From Mixophyes australis (lineage: Eukaryota > Chordata > Amphibia > Anura > Limnodynastidae): a DNA stretch of 64,000 bases. Below are positions 35,601 to 47,701 of the stretch, one piece after another. The DNA lies in contig JAVHZZ010000003.1 of the NCBI GenBank assembly GCA_036250195.1, forward strand, positions 22,287,573 through 22,351,572, written 5' to 3'. The translations under genes and the position numbers were made by a program. The notes beneath the pieces were generated by a model that made no database searches, had not been told where the DNA came from, and was given only the letters and a program-made list of their open reading frames with translations. How positions within the stretch are numbered: the stretch's first letter is position 1; each line of letters begins with the position of its first letter.

Positions 35601-37115
35601 TACACTAATATCAGGGGATATGTGAGGAAAGCAGGCAGTGTTATACACTAATATCAGGTGATATGTGAGGAAAGCAGGCAGTGTTATACACTAATATCAG
35701 GTGTGATGTGAGGAAAGCAGGCAGTGTTATACACTAATATCAGGGGATATGTGAGGAAAGCAGGCAGTGTTATACACTAATATCAGGGGATATGTGAGGA
35801 AAGCAGGCAGTGTTATACACTAATATCAGGAGATATGTGAGGAAAGCAGGCAGTGTTATATACTAATATCAGGGGATATGTGAGGAAAGCAGGCAGTGTT
35901 ATACACTAATATCAGGGGATATGTGAGGAAAGCAGGCAGTGTTATATACTAATATCAGGGGATATGTGAGGAAAGCAGGCAGTGTTATACACTAATATCA
36001 GGTGTGATGTGAGGAAAGCAGGCAGTGTTATACACTAATGACAGGCGATATGTGAGGAAAGCAGGCAGTGTTATACACTAATATCAGGGGATATGTGAGG
36101 AAAGCAGGCAGTGCTATACACTAATATCAGGAGATATGTGAGGAAAGCAGGCAGCGTTATACACTAATATCAGGTGATATGTGAGGAAAGCAGGCAGCGT
36201 TATACACTAATATCAGGCGATATGTGAGGAAAGCAGGCAGCGTTATACACTAATATCAGGGGATATGTGAGGAAAGCAGGCAGTGTTATACACTAATATC
36301 AGGGGATATGTGAGGAAAGCAGGCAGTGTTATACACTAATATCAGGTGTTTTGTGAGGAAAGCAGGCAGTGTTATACACTAATATCAGGAGATATGTGAG
36401 GAAAGCAGGCAGTGTTATACACTAATATCAGGAGATATGTGAGGAAAGCAGGCAGTGTCATACACTAATATCAGGCGATATGTGAGGAAAGCAGGTAGTG
36501 TTATACACTAATATCAGGGGATATGTGAGGAAAGCAGGCAGTGTTATACACTAATATCAGGAGATATGTGAGGAAAGCAGGCAGTGTTATACACTAATAT
36601 CAGGAGATATGTGAGGAAAGCAGGCAGTGTTATACACTAATATCAGGAGATATGTGAGGAAAGCAGGCAGTGTTATACACTAATATCAGACGATATGTGA
36701 GGAGAGCAGGCAGTGTTATACACTAATATCAGGGGATGTGTGAGGAAAGCAGGCAGTGTTATACACTAATATCAGGTGATATGTGAGGAGAGCAGGCAGT
36801 GTTATACACTAATATCAGGGGATATGTGAGGAAAGCAGGCAGTGTTATACACTAATATCAGGGGATATGTGAGGAAAGCAGGCAGTGTTATACACTAATA
36901 TCAGGTGTGATGTGAGGAAAGCAGGCAGTGTTATACACTAATATCAGGCGATATGTGAGAAAAGCAGGCAGTGTTATACATTAATATCAGGCGATATGTG
37001 AGAAAAGCAGGCAGTGTTATACACTAATATCAGGAGATATGTGAGGAAAGCAGGCAGTGTTATACACTAATATCAGGCGATATGTGAGAAAAGCAGGCAG
37101 TGTTATACACTAATA
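32660..37115. repeat. Long minisatellite, 43-bp unit, about 103 copies
   Basis: Units contain gatatgtgaggaaagcaggc and agtgttatacactaatatca. The period is 43 bp, measured between gtgagg words at 32705 and 32748. Variation is concentrated at one position (cagggga, caggaga, caggtga, caggcga) and in a ggtgtgatgtgag variant. That variant tends to follow a caggtga unit, which points to multi-unit duplications. Units toward the right end (36200-37100) are more diverged. A 43-bp period and in-unit stops leave no long frame. Confidence 0.97.
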
Positions 37116-38045
37116 TCGCGCAGTAATATCCACTTTGTGTCATTATCCCTGATATATACACGGTTTCCATAGCAGGACCAGAAAGACACAGATTTTCAGG
37201 AGAAAACATTATGGCTTCACAAACAGTAGATCTTTTCAGGAGTATCAATCAGAAAAACAGTCCTTGTGACAGAAGCAGCCTATACTATGGATTACCCCAC
37301 ATATAATTGGATATCCAGAAAAGTTTGCCCATTCATAGAGAATCAATAGGAAAAGCAGTAAAGCAGAAAACATTTAAAACATGTTCGTTAGGAAATTTGC
37401 AAAAACTAATCAATGTAGCAAATGGTGATGACAGAAATAACACATTTGCATTCCGGGAACAAAGAATATGTAGAATACCGATACACTAATATTTTTTCTA
37501 GAACATTAATTTTCCATCACCAGCATTTAAGCTCCCAACAACTATAAATAAGTCAGGATTCATCACACATCATTGTGTCACACTTTGCAGACACGGAGCT
37601 GAATGACAAGCATTGTGAGGCACCGCTGAGATCATGCAGAGTCACCAACTAGAGGACGCTGGTTCTACAAAGTGACGAGGACCTGGGAAAATAATCCAGC
37701 AAGTATAACAATTCACAAGAAGAGAATCTCTGCAGTGTCTACCTCTAATCAACACAAACTGTTTTCCCATCACTGATCAAGGACACATTCAATGGTACTT
37801 ATCACATTTATGAGCTGCAGTAGCTGTATCCAACTGCTAGCTAAAGAGTTACCTTCTAACCCAGAATCAGTAGGAAACAGAGTAGGTTAGTGTCACCGGT
37901 GGGTATTCTTTAATTAGAGTGCTTCCACTTAACATAGGTCAAAAGTGACATTATCAGCAGAATACGTTATAACGAGGGTGACATAATAGAACTGATATAT
38001 TTTAATGCCCTTTTGTGGTTGGAAGAAGACGACATTACAAGGAGG
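37116..38045. other. Intronic, no recognisable feature
   Basis: About 0.9 kb, mixed composition, no exon or repeat recognised. Confidence 0.35.
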
Positions 38046-38335
38046 GGTGGTATAACTCTGCCTCACAGGTCTCAGGTCATGAGTTCAATTCCAGACCATG
38101 GCCTTATCTGTGTGGAGTTTGTATGTTCTCCCCGTGTTTGCGTGGGTTTCCTCCGGGTGCTCCGGTTTCCTCCCACACTCCATAAACATACTGGTAGGCT
38201 AATTGGCTGCTATTAAATTGCCCTTAGTCTCTCGTTCTGTGTGTGTGTGTATATGTGTGCATGTTAGGGGATTTAGATTGCAAGCTCTATTGGGGCAGGG
38301 ATGTGAATGAGTTCTCTGTACAGTGCTGTACAGAG
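38046..38335 (+). mobile_element. Truncated V-SINE copy
   Basis: The head is damaged (ggtggtataactctgcctca). The core is intact (gcgtgggtttcctccgggtg). The copy stops at gttctctgtacagtgctg without the usual L2-like tail. There the sequence turns into a short palindrome, ctctgtacag..ctgtacagag, so the 3' end was lost or rearranged. Confidence 0.75.
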
Positions 38336-39561
38336 AACACACTCCAAAAACAACACTTTATAAGAATATGACATTTTGGATTACCCCAGATGCTATGTAA
38401 AAGGACATTATGGGTTCTGGGGCAATAGCCAATCCAGTGATCCAGGGGCATTTTTTTTAGTATCATCGGCTACAAAGATTATGCTAGTGCCTATACTACC
38501 TGCAATGAAATGTCAGAAAATGGAGACCAAGTACAGTATGGATCAACAAGATAAAACCCAAGATATGCAAAAAATGCATCTGTGAATGTCAGAAAAAAAA
38601 ACTGTGTCAAAGTAGCAGTAACCTAAATACAGCAAGTAAAACCATCTCAGAATTACAACGCAAGGGTCTTGGTTGTGGTAGAGCGAAAGCACAAGGACGG
38701 GTTGATTCCTGTGCCGCTGTCTGTATAGATGTATTCTAGAACTCCATTTTTGTAAAACACATTTTTAGCTCTCCGATACTCTGAGTAGACAAACATCCAG
38801 AGATGACATAGTATAACACCTTGTATATATGCAATTATCTGAGAGCTGTCATCACCATTAGCAGACACTGTAGACGCTGCAGAGCAGGATTTCCCCTCAG
38901 CAGCGAGTGACATCCCAGAGATACTCCCTGACTCCCTGGGCTTGGATAACCAGCCTGAGCAACCTGCTGTCCCAGGACTACAAACATCAGCATGGACTTC
39001 TGGTCCGCTCAGGCTGGTAACTAAAGTCAGACATCAGAGATCCACAAGCAGCATGTAACTAAATCAAACACACGTCACACACACATTAAGGTACACATGT
39101 ACATTGCACTATAACTGCTGGGAAGTGTGTCAAGGATCAGACATACATAAAAGACATAGCGTCTAAACCAAACATGAAAGGAGAGCGTGCGTGTGTAAGT
39201 GCAAACCCCGACACAAACATAGTGATCTCACTTCACACTAATCGGTCACTCCGTCAGTAGGGGGGCAGGTAGTGGAGTGGGGGGGAGGTTAAGCACCTGA
39301 GCTGACAGGTAGACAGTCATGTGACAAGAAAAAATTTAAAGTCTTCATGAGTTCAACATGACAGTCTGGCCTGAAAGTGCAGAAAAGATTTCCCCAAATA
39401 CCTGTTTAACCGGATTTATGTGCTCAGCAGACGGCAAACAGAGAGTGGATTATTTACAATACTGGGGACCACACTAGACACATTCTCACCTAGTACTCCC
39501 CTATGTCTGGGCTTCATACCCAACACTAACTCATGCCAGTCACAGATGTGCAAACTATTAG
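38336..39561. other. Intronic, no recognisable feature
   Basis: About 1.2 kb between the truncated V-SINE and the 36-bp minisatellite. No exon is seen on either strand. Confidence 0.35.
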
Positions 39562-42500
39562 CAGCCCCAGCAGGAGAGAGGTTACCCCAGTCACTGACAG
39601 CCCCAGCAGGAGAGAGGTTACCCCAGTCACTGACAGCCCCAGCAGGAGAGAGGTTACCCCAGTCACTGACAGCCCCAGCAGGAGAGAGGTTACCCCAGTC
39701 ACTGACAGCCCCAGCAGGAGAGAGGTTACCCCAGTCACTGACAGCCCCAGCAGGAGAGAGGTTACCCCAGTCACTGAGAGCCCCAGCAGGGAGAGAGGTT
39801 ACCCCAGTCACTGAGAGCCCCAGCAGGAGAGAGGTTACCCCAGTCACTGAGAGCCCCAGCAGGAGAGACGTTACCCCAGTCACCGAGAGCCCCAGCAGGA
39901 GAGAGGTTACCCCAGTCACTGACAGCCCCAGCAGGAGAGAGGTTACCCCAGTCACTGACAGCCCCAGCAGGAGAGAGGTTACCCCAGTCACTGAGAGCCC
40001 CAGCAGGAGAGAGGTTACCCCAGTCACTGACAGCCCCAGCAGGAGAGAGGTTACCCCAGTCACTGAGAGCCCCAGCAAAGAGAGAGGTTACCCCAGTCAC
40101 TGAGAGCCCCAGCAGGAGAGAGGTTACCCCAGTCACTGAGAGCCCCAGCAAGGAGAGAGGTTACCCCAGTCACTGAGAGCCCCAGCAAGGAGAGAGGTTA
40201 CCCCAGTCACTGAGAGCCCCAGCAGGAGAGACGTTACCCCAGTCACTGAGAGCCCCAGCAGGGAGAGAGGTTACCCCAGTCACTGAGAGCCCCAGCAGGG
40301 AGAGAGGTTACCCCAGTCACTGAGAGCCCCAGCAAGAGAGAGGTTACCCCAGTCACTGAGAGCCCCAGCAAGAGAGAGGTTACCCCAGTCACTGAGAGCC
40401 CCAGCAAGAGAGAGGTTACCCCAGTCACTGAGAGCCCCAGCAGGGAGAGAGTTTACCCCAGTCACTGAGAGCCCCAGCAAGGAGAGAGGTTACCCCAGTC
40501 ACTGAGAGCCCCAGCAAGGAGAGAGGTTACCCCAGTCACTGAGAGCCCCAGCAAGGAGAGAGGTTACCCCAGTCACTGAGAGCCCCAGCAAGGAGAGAGG
40601 TTACCCCAGTCACTGAGAGCCCCAGCAAGGAGAGAGGTTACCCCAGTCACTGAGAGCCCCAGCAAGGAGAGAGGTTACCCCAGTCACTGAGAGCCCCAGC
40701 AAGGAGAGAGGTTACCCCAGTCACTGAGAGCCCCAGCAGGAGAGAGGTTACCCCAGTCACTGAGAGCCCCAGCAAGAGAGAGGTTACCCCAGTCACTGAG
40801 AGCCCCAGCAAGAGAGAGGTTACCCCAGTCACTGAGAGCCCCAGCAAGAGAGAGGTTACCCCAGTCACTGAGAGCCCCAGCAAGGAGAGAGGTTACCCCA
40901 GTCACTGACAGCCCCAGCAGGAGAGAGGTTACCCCAGTCACTGACAGCCCCAGCAGGAGAGAGGTTACCCCAGTCACTGACAGCCCCAGCAAGGAGAGAG
41001 GTTACCCCAGTCACTGAGAGCCCCAGCAGGAGAGAGGTTACCCCAGTCACTGAGAGCCCCAGCAGGAGAGAGGTTACCCCAGTCACTGAGAGCCCCAGCA
41101 GGAGAGAGGTTACCCCAGTCACTGAGAGCCCCAGCAAGGAGAGAGGTTACCCCAGTCACTGAGAGCCCCAGCAGGAGAGAGGTTACCCCAGTCACTGAGA
41201 GCCCCAGCAGGAGAGAGGTTACCCCAGTCACTGAGAGCCCCAGCAGGAGAGAGGTTACCCCAGTCACTGAGAGCCCCAGCAGGGAGAGAGGTTACCCCAG
41301 TCACTGAGAGCCCCAGCAAGGAGAGAGGTTACCCCAGTCACTGACAGCCCCAGCAGGAGAGAGGTTACCCCAGTCACTGAGAGCCCCAGCAGGAGAGAGG
41401 TTACCCCAGTCACTGACAGCCCCAGCAAGGAGAGAGGTTACCCCAGTCACTGAGAGCCCCAGCAAGGAGAGAGGTTACCCCAGTCACTGAGAGCCCCAGC
41501 AAGGAGAGAGGTTACCCCAGTCACTGAGAGCCCCAGCAAGGAGAGAGGTTACCCCAGTCACTGAGAGCCCCAGCAGGAGAGAGGTTACCCCAGTCACTGA
41601 GAGCCCCAGCAGGAGAGAGGTTACCCCAGTCACTGAGAGCCCCAGCAGGAGAGAGGTTACCCCAGTCACTGAGAGCCCCAGCAGGAGAGAGGTTACCCCA
41701 GTCACTGAGAGCCCCAGCAGGAGAGAGGTTACCCCAGTCACTGACAGCCCCAGCAGGAGAGAGGTTACCCCAGTCACTGAGAGCCCCAGCAGGAGAGAGG
41801 TTACCCCAGTCACTGAGAGCCCCAGCAGGGAGAGAGGTTACCCCAGTCACTGAGAGCCCCAGCAGGAGAGAGGTTACCCCAGTCACTGAGAGCCCCAGCA
41901 GGAGAGAGGTTACCCCAGTCACTGAGAGCCCCAGCAGGAGAGAGGTTACCCCAGTCACTGAGAGCCCCAGCAGGGAGAGAGGTTACCCCAGTCACTGAGA
42001 GCCCCAGCAGGGAGAGAGGTTACCCCAGTCACTGAGAGCCCCAGCAGGAGAGAGGTTACCCCAGTCACTGAGAGCCCCAGCAGGAGAGAGGTTACCCCAG
42101 TCACTGAGAGCCCCAGCAGGAGAGAGGTTACCCCAGTCACTGAGAGCCCCAGCAAAGAGAGAGGTTACCCCAGTCACTGAGAGCCCCAGCAGGAGAGAGG
42201 TTACCCCAGTCACTGAGAGCCCCAGCAAGGAGAGAGGTTACCCCAGTCACTGAGAGCCCCAGCAGGGAGAGAGGTTACCCCAGTCACTGAGAGCCCCAGC
42301 AGGGAGAGAGGTTACCCCAGTCACTGAGAGCCCCAGCAGGAGAGAGGTTACCCCAGTCACTGAGAGCCCCAGCAAGGAGAGAGGTTACCCCAGTCACTGA
42401 GAGCCCCAGCAAGGAGAGAGGTTACCCCAGTCACTGACAGCCCCAGCAGGAGAGAGGTTATCCAGTCACTGAGAGCTCCAGCAAGGAGAGAGGTTACCCC

Positions 42501-43122
42501 AGTCACTGAGAGCCCCAGCAAGGAGAGAGGTTACCCCAGTCACTGACAGCCCCAGCAGGGAGAGAGGTTACCCCAGTCACTGACAGCCCCAGCAAGGAGA
42601 GAGGTTACCCCAGTCACTGAGAGCCCCAGCAGGAGAGAGGTTACTCCAGTCACTGAGAGCCCCAGCAAGGAGAGAGGTTACCCCAGTCACTGAGAGCCCC
42701 AGCAGGAGAGAGGTTACCCCAGTCACTGAGAGCCCCAGCAAGGAGAGAGGTTACTCCAGTCACTGAGAGCCCCAGCAAGGAGAGAGGTTACCCCAGTCAC
42801 TGAGAGCCCCAGCAGGGAGAGAGGTTACCCCAGTCACTGAGAGCCCCAGCAAGGAGAGAGGTTACCCCAGTCACTGACAGCCCCAGCAGGGAGAGAGGTT
42901 ACCCCAGTCACTGAGAGCCCCAGCAGGAGAGAGGTTACCCCAGTCACTGAGAGCCCCAGCAGGGAGAGAGGTTACCCCAGTCACTGAGAGCCCCAGCAAG
43001 GAGAGAGGTTACCCCAGTCACTGACAGCCCCAGCAAGGAGAGAGGTTACCCCAGTCACTGACAGCCCCAGCAAGGAGAGAGGTTACCCCAGTCACTGAGA
43101 GCCCCAGCAAGGAGAGAGCAAG
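39562..43122. repeat. Long minisatellite, 36/37-bp unit, about 98 copies
   Basis: Units contain agccccagcaggagagaggt and taccccagtcactgag. The first units (39562-39780) have actgacag and later units mostly actgagag. A one-base insertion (gcagggag or gcaaggag) gives 37-bp units that break the frame. Runs of 36-bp units leave open frames on both strands; these are artefacts. Point changes such as gttactccag and gttatccag appear only in the right-hand part. Confidence 0.97.
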
Positions 43123-43149
43123 AAGCCAAACACTGCACCAAAGTGATTC

Positions 43150-45120
43150 TCAGGAGACTGGCTGCCCCTGAGCCTGGCTGTCACTCACAGTCCCAAGTGT
43201 CACTCACAGTCCCAAGTGTCACTCTGCCTGGCTGTCACTCACAGTCCCAGCTGTCACTCAGCCTGACTGTCACTCACAGTCCCAGCTGTCACTCAGCCTG
43301 ACTGTCACTCACAGTCCCAGCTGTCACTCAGCCTGACTGTCACTCACAGTCCCAGCTGTCACTCAGCCTGACTGTCACTCACAGTCCCAGCTGTCACTCA
43401 GCCTGACTGTCACTCACAGTCCCAGGAGTGTCACTCAGCCTGGCTGTCACTCACAATCCTAAGTGTCACTCAGCCTGACTGTCACTCACAGTCCCAGCTG
43501 TCACTCACAGTCCCGGCTGTCACTAAGCCTGGCTGTAACTCACAGTCCCAGGAGTCACTCAGCCTGGCTGTCACTCACAGTCCCAGGAGTCACTCAGCCT
43601 GGCTGTCACTCACTGTCCCAGGAGTCACTCAGCCTGGCTGTCACTCACTGTCCCAGGAGTCACTCAGCCTGGCTGTCACTCACAGTCCAGGCTGTCACTC
43701 ACAGTCCCAGGTGTCACTCACAGTCCCAGGTGTCACTCAGCCTGGCTGCCACTCACAGCCCCAGGTGTCACTCACAGTCCCAGAAGTCACTCAGCCTGGC
43801 TGTCACTCACAGTCCCAGGAGTCACTCAGCCTGGCTGTCAGTCACAGTCCCAGGTGTCACTCAGCCTGGCTGTCAGTCACAGTCCCAGGTGTCACTCAGC
43901 CTGGCTGTCACTCACAGTCCCAGCAGTCACTCACAGTCCCAGGTGTCACTCACAATCCAGGCTGTCACTCACAGTCCCAGGAGTCACTCAGCCTGGCTGT
44001 CACTCACAGTCCCAGGAGTCACTCAGCCTGGCTGTCACTCACAGTCCCAGGAGTCACTCAGCCTGGCTGTCACTCACAGTCCCAGGAGTCACTCAGCCTG
44101 GCTGTCACTCACAGTCCCACGAGTCACTCAGCCTGGCTGTCACTCACAGTCCCACGAGTCACTCAGCCTGGCTGTCACTCACAGTCCCACGAGTCACTCA
44201 GCCTGGCTGTCACTCACAGTCCCACGAGTCACTCAGCCTGGCTGTCACTCACAGTCCCACGAGTCACTCAGCCTGGCTGTCACTCACAGTCCCACGAGTC
44301 ACTCAGCCTGGCTGTCACTCACAGTCCCACGAGTCACTCAGCCTGGCTGTCACTCACAGTCCCACGAGTCACTCAGCCTGGCTGTCACTCACAGTCCCAC
44401 GAGTCACTCAGCCTGGCTGTCACTCACAGTCCCACGAGTCACTCAGCCTGGCTGTCACTCACAGTCCAGGCTGTCATTCACAGTCCCAGGAGTCACTCAG
44501 CCTGGCTGTCACTCACAGTCCCACGAGTCACTCAGCCTGGCTGTCACTCACAGTCCCACGAGTCACTCAGCCTGGATGTCACTCACAGTCCCACGAGTCA
44601 CTCAGCCTGGCTGTCACTCACAGTCCCACGAGTCACTCAGCCTGGCTGTCACTCACAGTCCCAGGAGTCACTCAGCCTGGCTGTCACTCACAGTCCAGGC
44701 TGTCACTCACAGTCCCAGGTGTCACTCAGCCTGGCTGTCACTCACAGTCCCAGCTGTCACAGTCCCAGGAGTCACTCAGCCTGGCTGTCACTCACAGTAC
44801 CAGGAGTCACTCAGCCTGGCTGTCACTCACAGCCCCAGGTGTCACTCACAATACCAGGAGTCACTCAGCCTGGCTGTCACTCACAGTCCCAGCTGTCACA
44901 GTCCCAGGAGTCACTCAGCCTGGCTGTCACTCACAGTACCAGGAGTCACTCAGCCTGGCTGTCACTCACAGCCCCAGGTGTCACTCACAATACCAGGAGT
45001 CACTCAGCCTGGCTGTCACTCACAGTCCTGGCTGTCACTCACAGTCCAGGCTGTCACTCACAGTCCCAGGAGTCACTCAGCCTGGCTGTCACTCACAGCC
45101 CTAGATGTCACTCAGCCCCA
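43150..45120. repeat. Minisatellite beside the KIF13B exon 1 donor, 35-bp unit
   Basis: Each unit joins two related half-units, gtcactcagcctggct and gtcactcacagtcccagga, with a measured period of 35 bp (44121 to 44156). Blocks of cccaggag and cccacgag variants occur, the second in a long homogeneous run at about 44110-44460. In the sense of KIF13B transcription each unit contains gggactgtgagtgac, hence the hexamer GTGAGT. Three plus-strand frames of over 400 codons are period artefacts. The array ends about 25 bp from the splice donor. Confidence 0.96.
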
Positions 45121-45143
45121 GGTGCCCCCTTCCCCGGGCTCAC

Positions 45144-45198
45144 CTCTCTTGTTGATCGGCCGGATCCGCACGGCCACCTTCACCTTGGAGTCGCCCAT
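45144..45198 (-). CDS. KIF13B: KIF13B coding exon 1 (start codon, motor domain N-terminus)
   Basis: On the minus strand the start codon is at 45198-45196 and the frame reads MGDSKVKVAVRIRPINKR plus one base, followed by donor agag|gtgagc. This is the N-terminus of vertebrate KIF13B. The family begins MGDSKVKVAVRIRP, the first beta-strand of the kinesin motor, which here reads KVAVRIRP. Phase 1 matches the exon 2 acceptor, where the split codon becomes Glu. The first ATG in this context is the start, and the upstream sequence is CG-rich 5' UTR and promoter. KIF13A (MSDTKVKVAVRVRP) fits less well. Confidence 0.95.
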
Positions 45199-45330
45199 CC
45201 TGCGCTCTGGGAGCTCCCAGGACTTTCCCGGACCCAGCCGGCTTCCGTCTCTGTGAGGTGGGCGGAGACCGGGAGGAGGGGCGTGGTGCGCTGCGTCATG
45301 ACGTCACTTTTATGTTAAAGAGCAAATAGC
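45199..45330 (-). promoter_or_regulatory. KIF13B: KIF13B 5' UTR and CG-rich core promoter
   Basis: Dense in CpG (gacccagccggcttccgtct, gaggggcgtggtgcgctgcg) in contrast to the arrays on both sides. It holds a GC-box-like ggtgggcggag (about 45257-45267) and a gggaggaggggcgtgg stretch typical of SP/KLF sites. No TATA box stands at a useful distance, as expected for a CpG-type housekeeping promoter. The transcription start is not determinable from sequence alone. Confidence 0.7.
45299..45306. promoter_or_regulatory. Palindromic cAMP-response element
   Basis: A perfect tgacgtca, the CREB/ATF site, about 100 bp upstream of the KIF13B start codon. It is preceded by cgtca at 45294-45298, a half-site. 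Function is inferred from motif and position. Confidence 0.6.
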
Positions 45331-45404
45331 GATCACATGAAGTGACGGTTACCATGGAGACAGAGCAACTTCCACATCATACGGACAGTGTATGTGGCCA
45401 TCAT

Positions 45405-47005
<1,601 letters not shown>

Positions 47006-47395
47006 ACCCGTGCATGATACTCATGCATTCTAGTCAAATCAAGCTGCTTAACGCCCCACTGTCACCCCCGGAAACCACCAACCACTCCCCACTGTCACCC
47101 CCGGCAACCACCAACCACTCCCAACTGTCACTTCTTCTTCAAGAAATATATATATATTTTTTTTAAATCTTTATAAACACTTTTAACAATTAACAAATTA
47201 AATTAACAAATTAAAAACATCTTAGTATACCAAATTTCAGCCCTTTCTGAATTTTCTTTCCACACACACTAAGAATTTAGTAGGTCAGTGTATAACTCCG
47301 CCCAGCAGGTGGCGCTGTAGCTTGGTTTTACTTTTTTCACACACACACACACACACAGACAGACTAACACACGCCACTAGACATTTATATTTTAT
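47006..47395. mobile_element. Unclassified dispersed element inside the TA-rich field
   Basis: Non-repetitive block beginning aacccgtgcatgatactcat and containing actgtcacccccggaaacca twice in variant form. A cagcaggtggcgctgtag segment and a (ca)n tract follow, and the block ends gccactagacatttatattt. It separates two parts of the TA-rich minisatellite, so it looks inserted. I cannot name the family or define its ends firmly. Confidence 0.45.
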
Positions 47396-47701
47396 ATATA
47401 TATATATATATACACGGTGTCTATATACAGTGTCTGAGTCCGTCATGTCCCCATATATACAGTGTCTGTGTCCATCATGTCACCCATATATACAGTGTCT
47501 GTGTCCATCATGTCACCCATATATACAATGTCTGTGTCCATCATGTCACCCATATATACAGTGTATTACATATATACTGTCCCTCATATATACACAGTGT
47601 ATTACATATATACTATCCCTCATATATACACAGTGTATTACATATATACTATCCCTCATATATACATAGTGTATTACATATTTACTATCCCTCATATATA
47701 C
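47396..47701. repeat. TA-rich minisatellite, segment left of the hAT insertion
   Basis: Units gtgtccatcatgtcacccat and then cacagtgtattacatatata plus ctatccctcatata. The last 8 bases, atatatac (47694-47701), are the left target duplication of the hAT element. Confidence 0.92.

Larger units (their letters stand above)
10958..45143 (-). other. KIF13B: KIF13B intron 1, about 34.2 kb
   Basis: Bounded by the exon 1 donor (g|gtgagc, read from 45143 downward) and the exon 2 acceptor (ttgcag ending at 10958). Phase 1 on both sides supports one intron. It is packed with minisatellites, which together cover about 15 kb, plus SINEs, MITEs and an L2 remnant. No other exon is visible on either strand. 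The interval is inferred from the two exons; intermediate non-coding exons cannot be excluded. Confidence 0.88.

Noticed and set aside
32660..43122. CRISPR-like direct repeats of 36-43 bp
   Set aside because: Repeats are contiguous with no unique spacers, and the genome is eukaryotic. They are minisatellites.
43463..45318. Plus-strand open frames of 416-597 codons next to exon 1
   Set aside because: They translate a 35-bp minisatellite (a mod-3 remainder cycles the frames through three similar translations) and run antisense through the real KIF13B exon 1 at their end.
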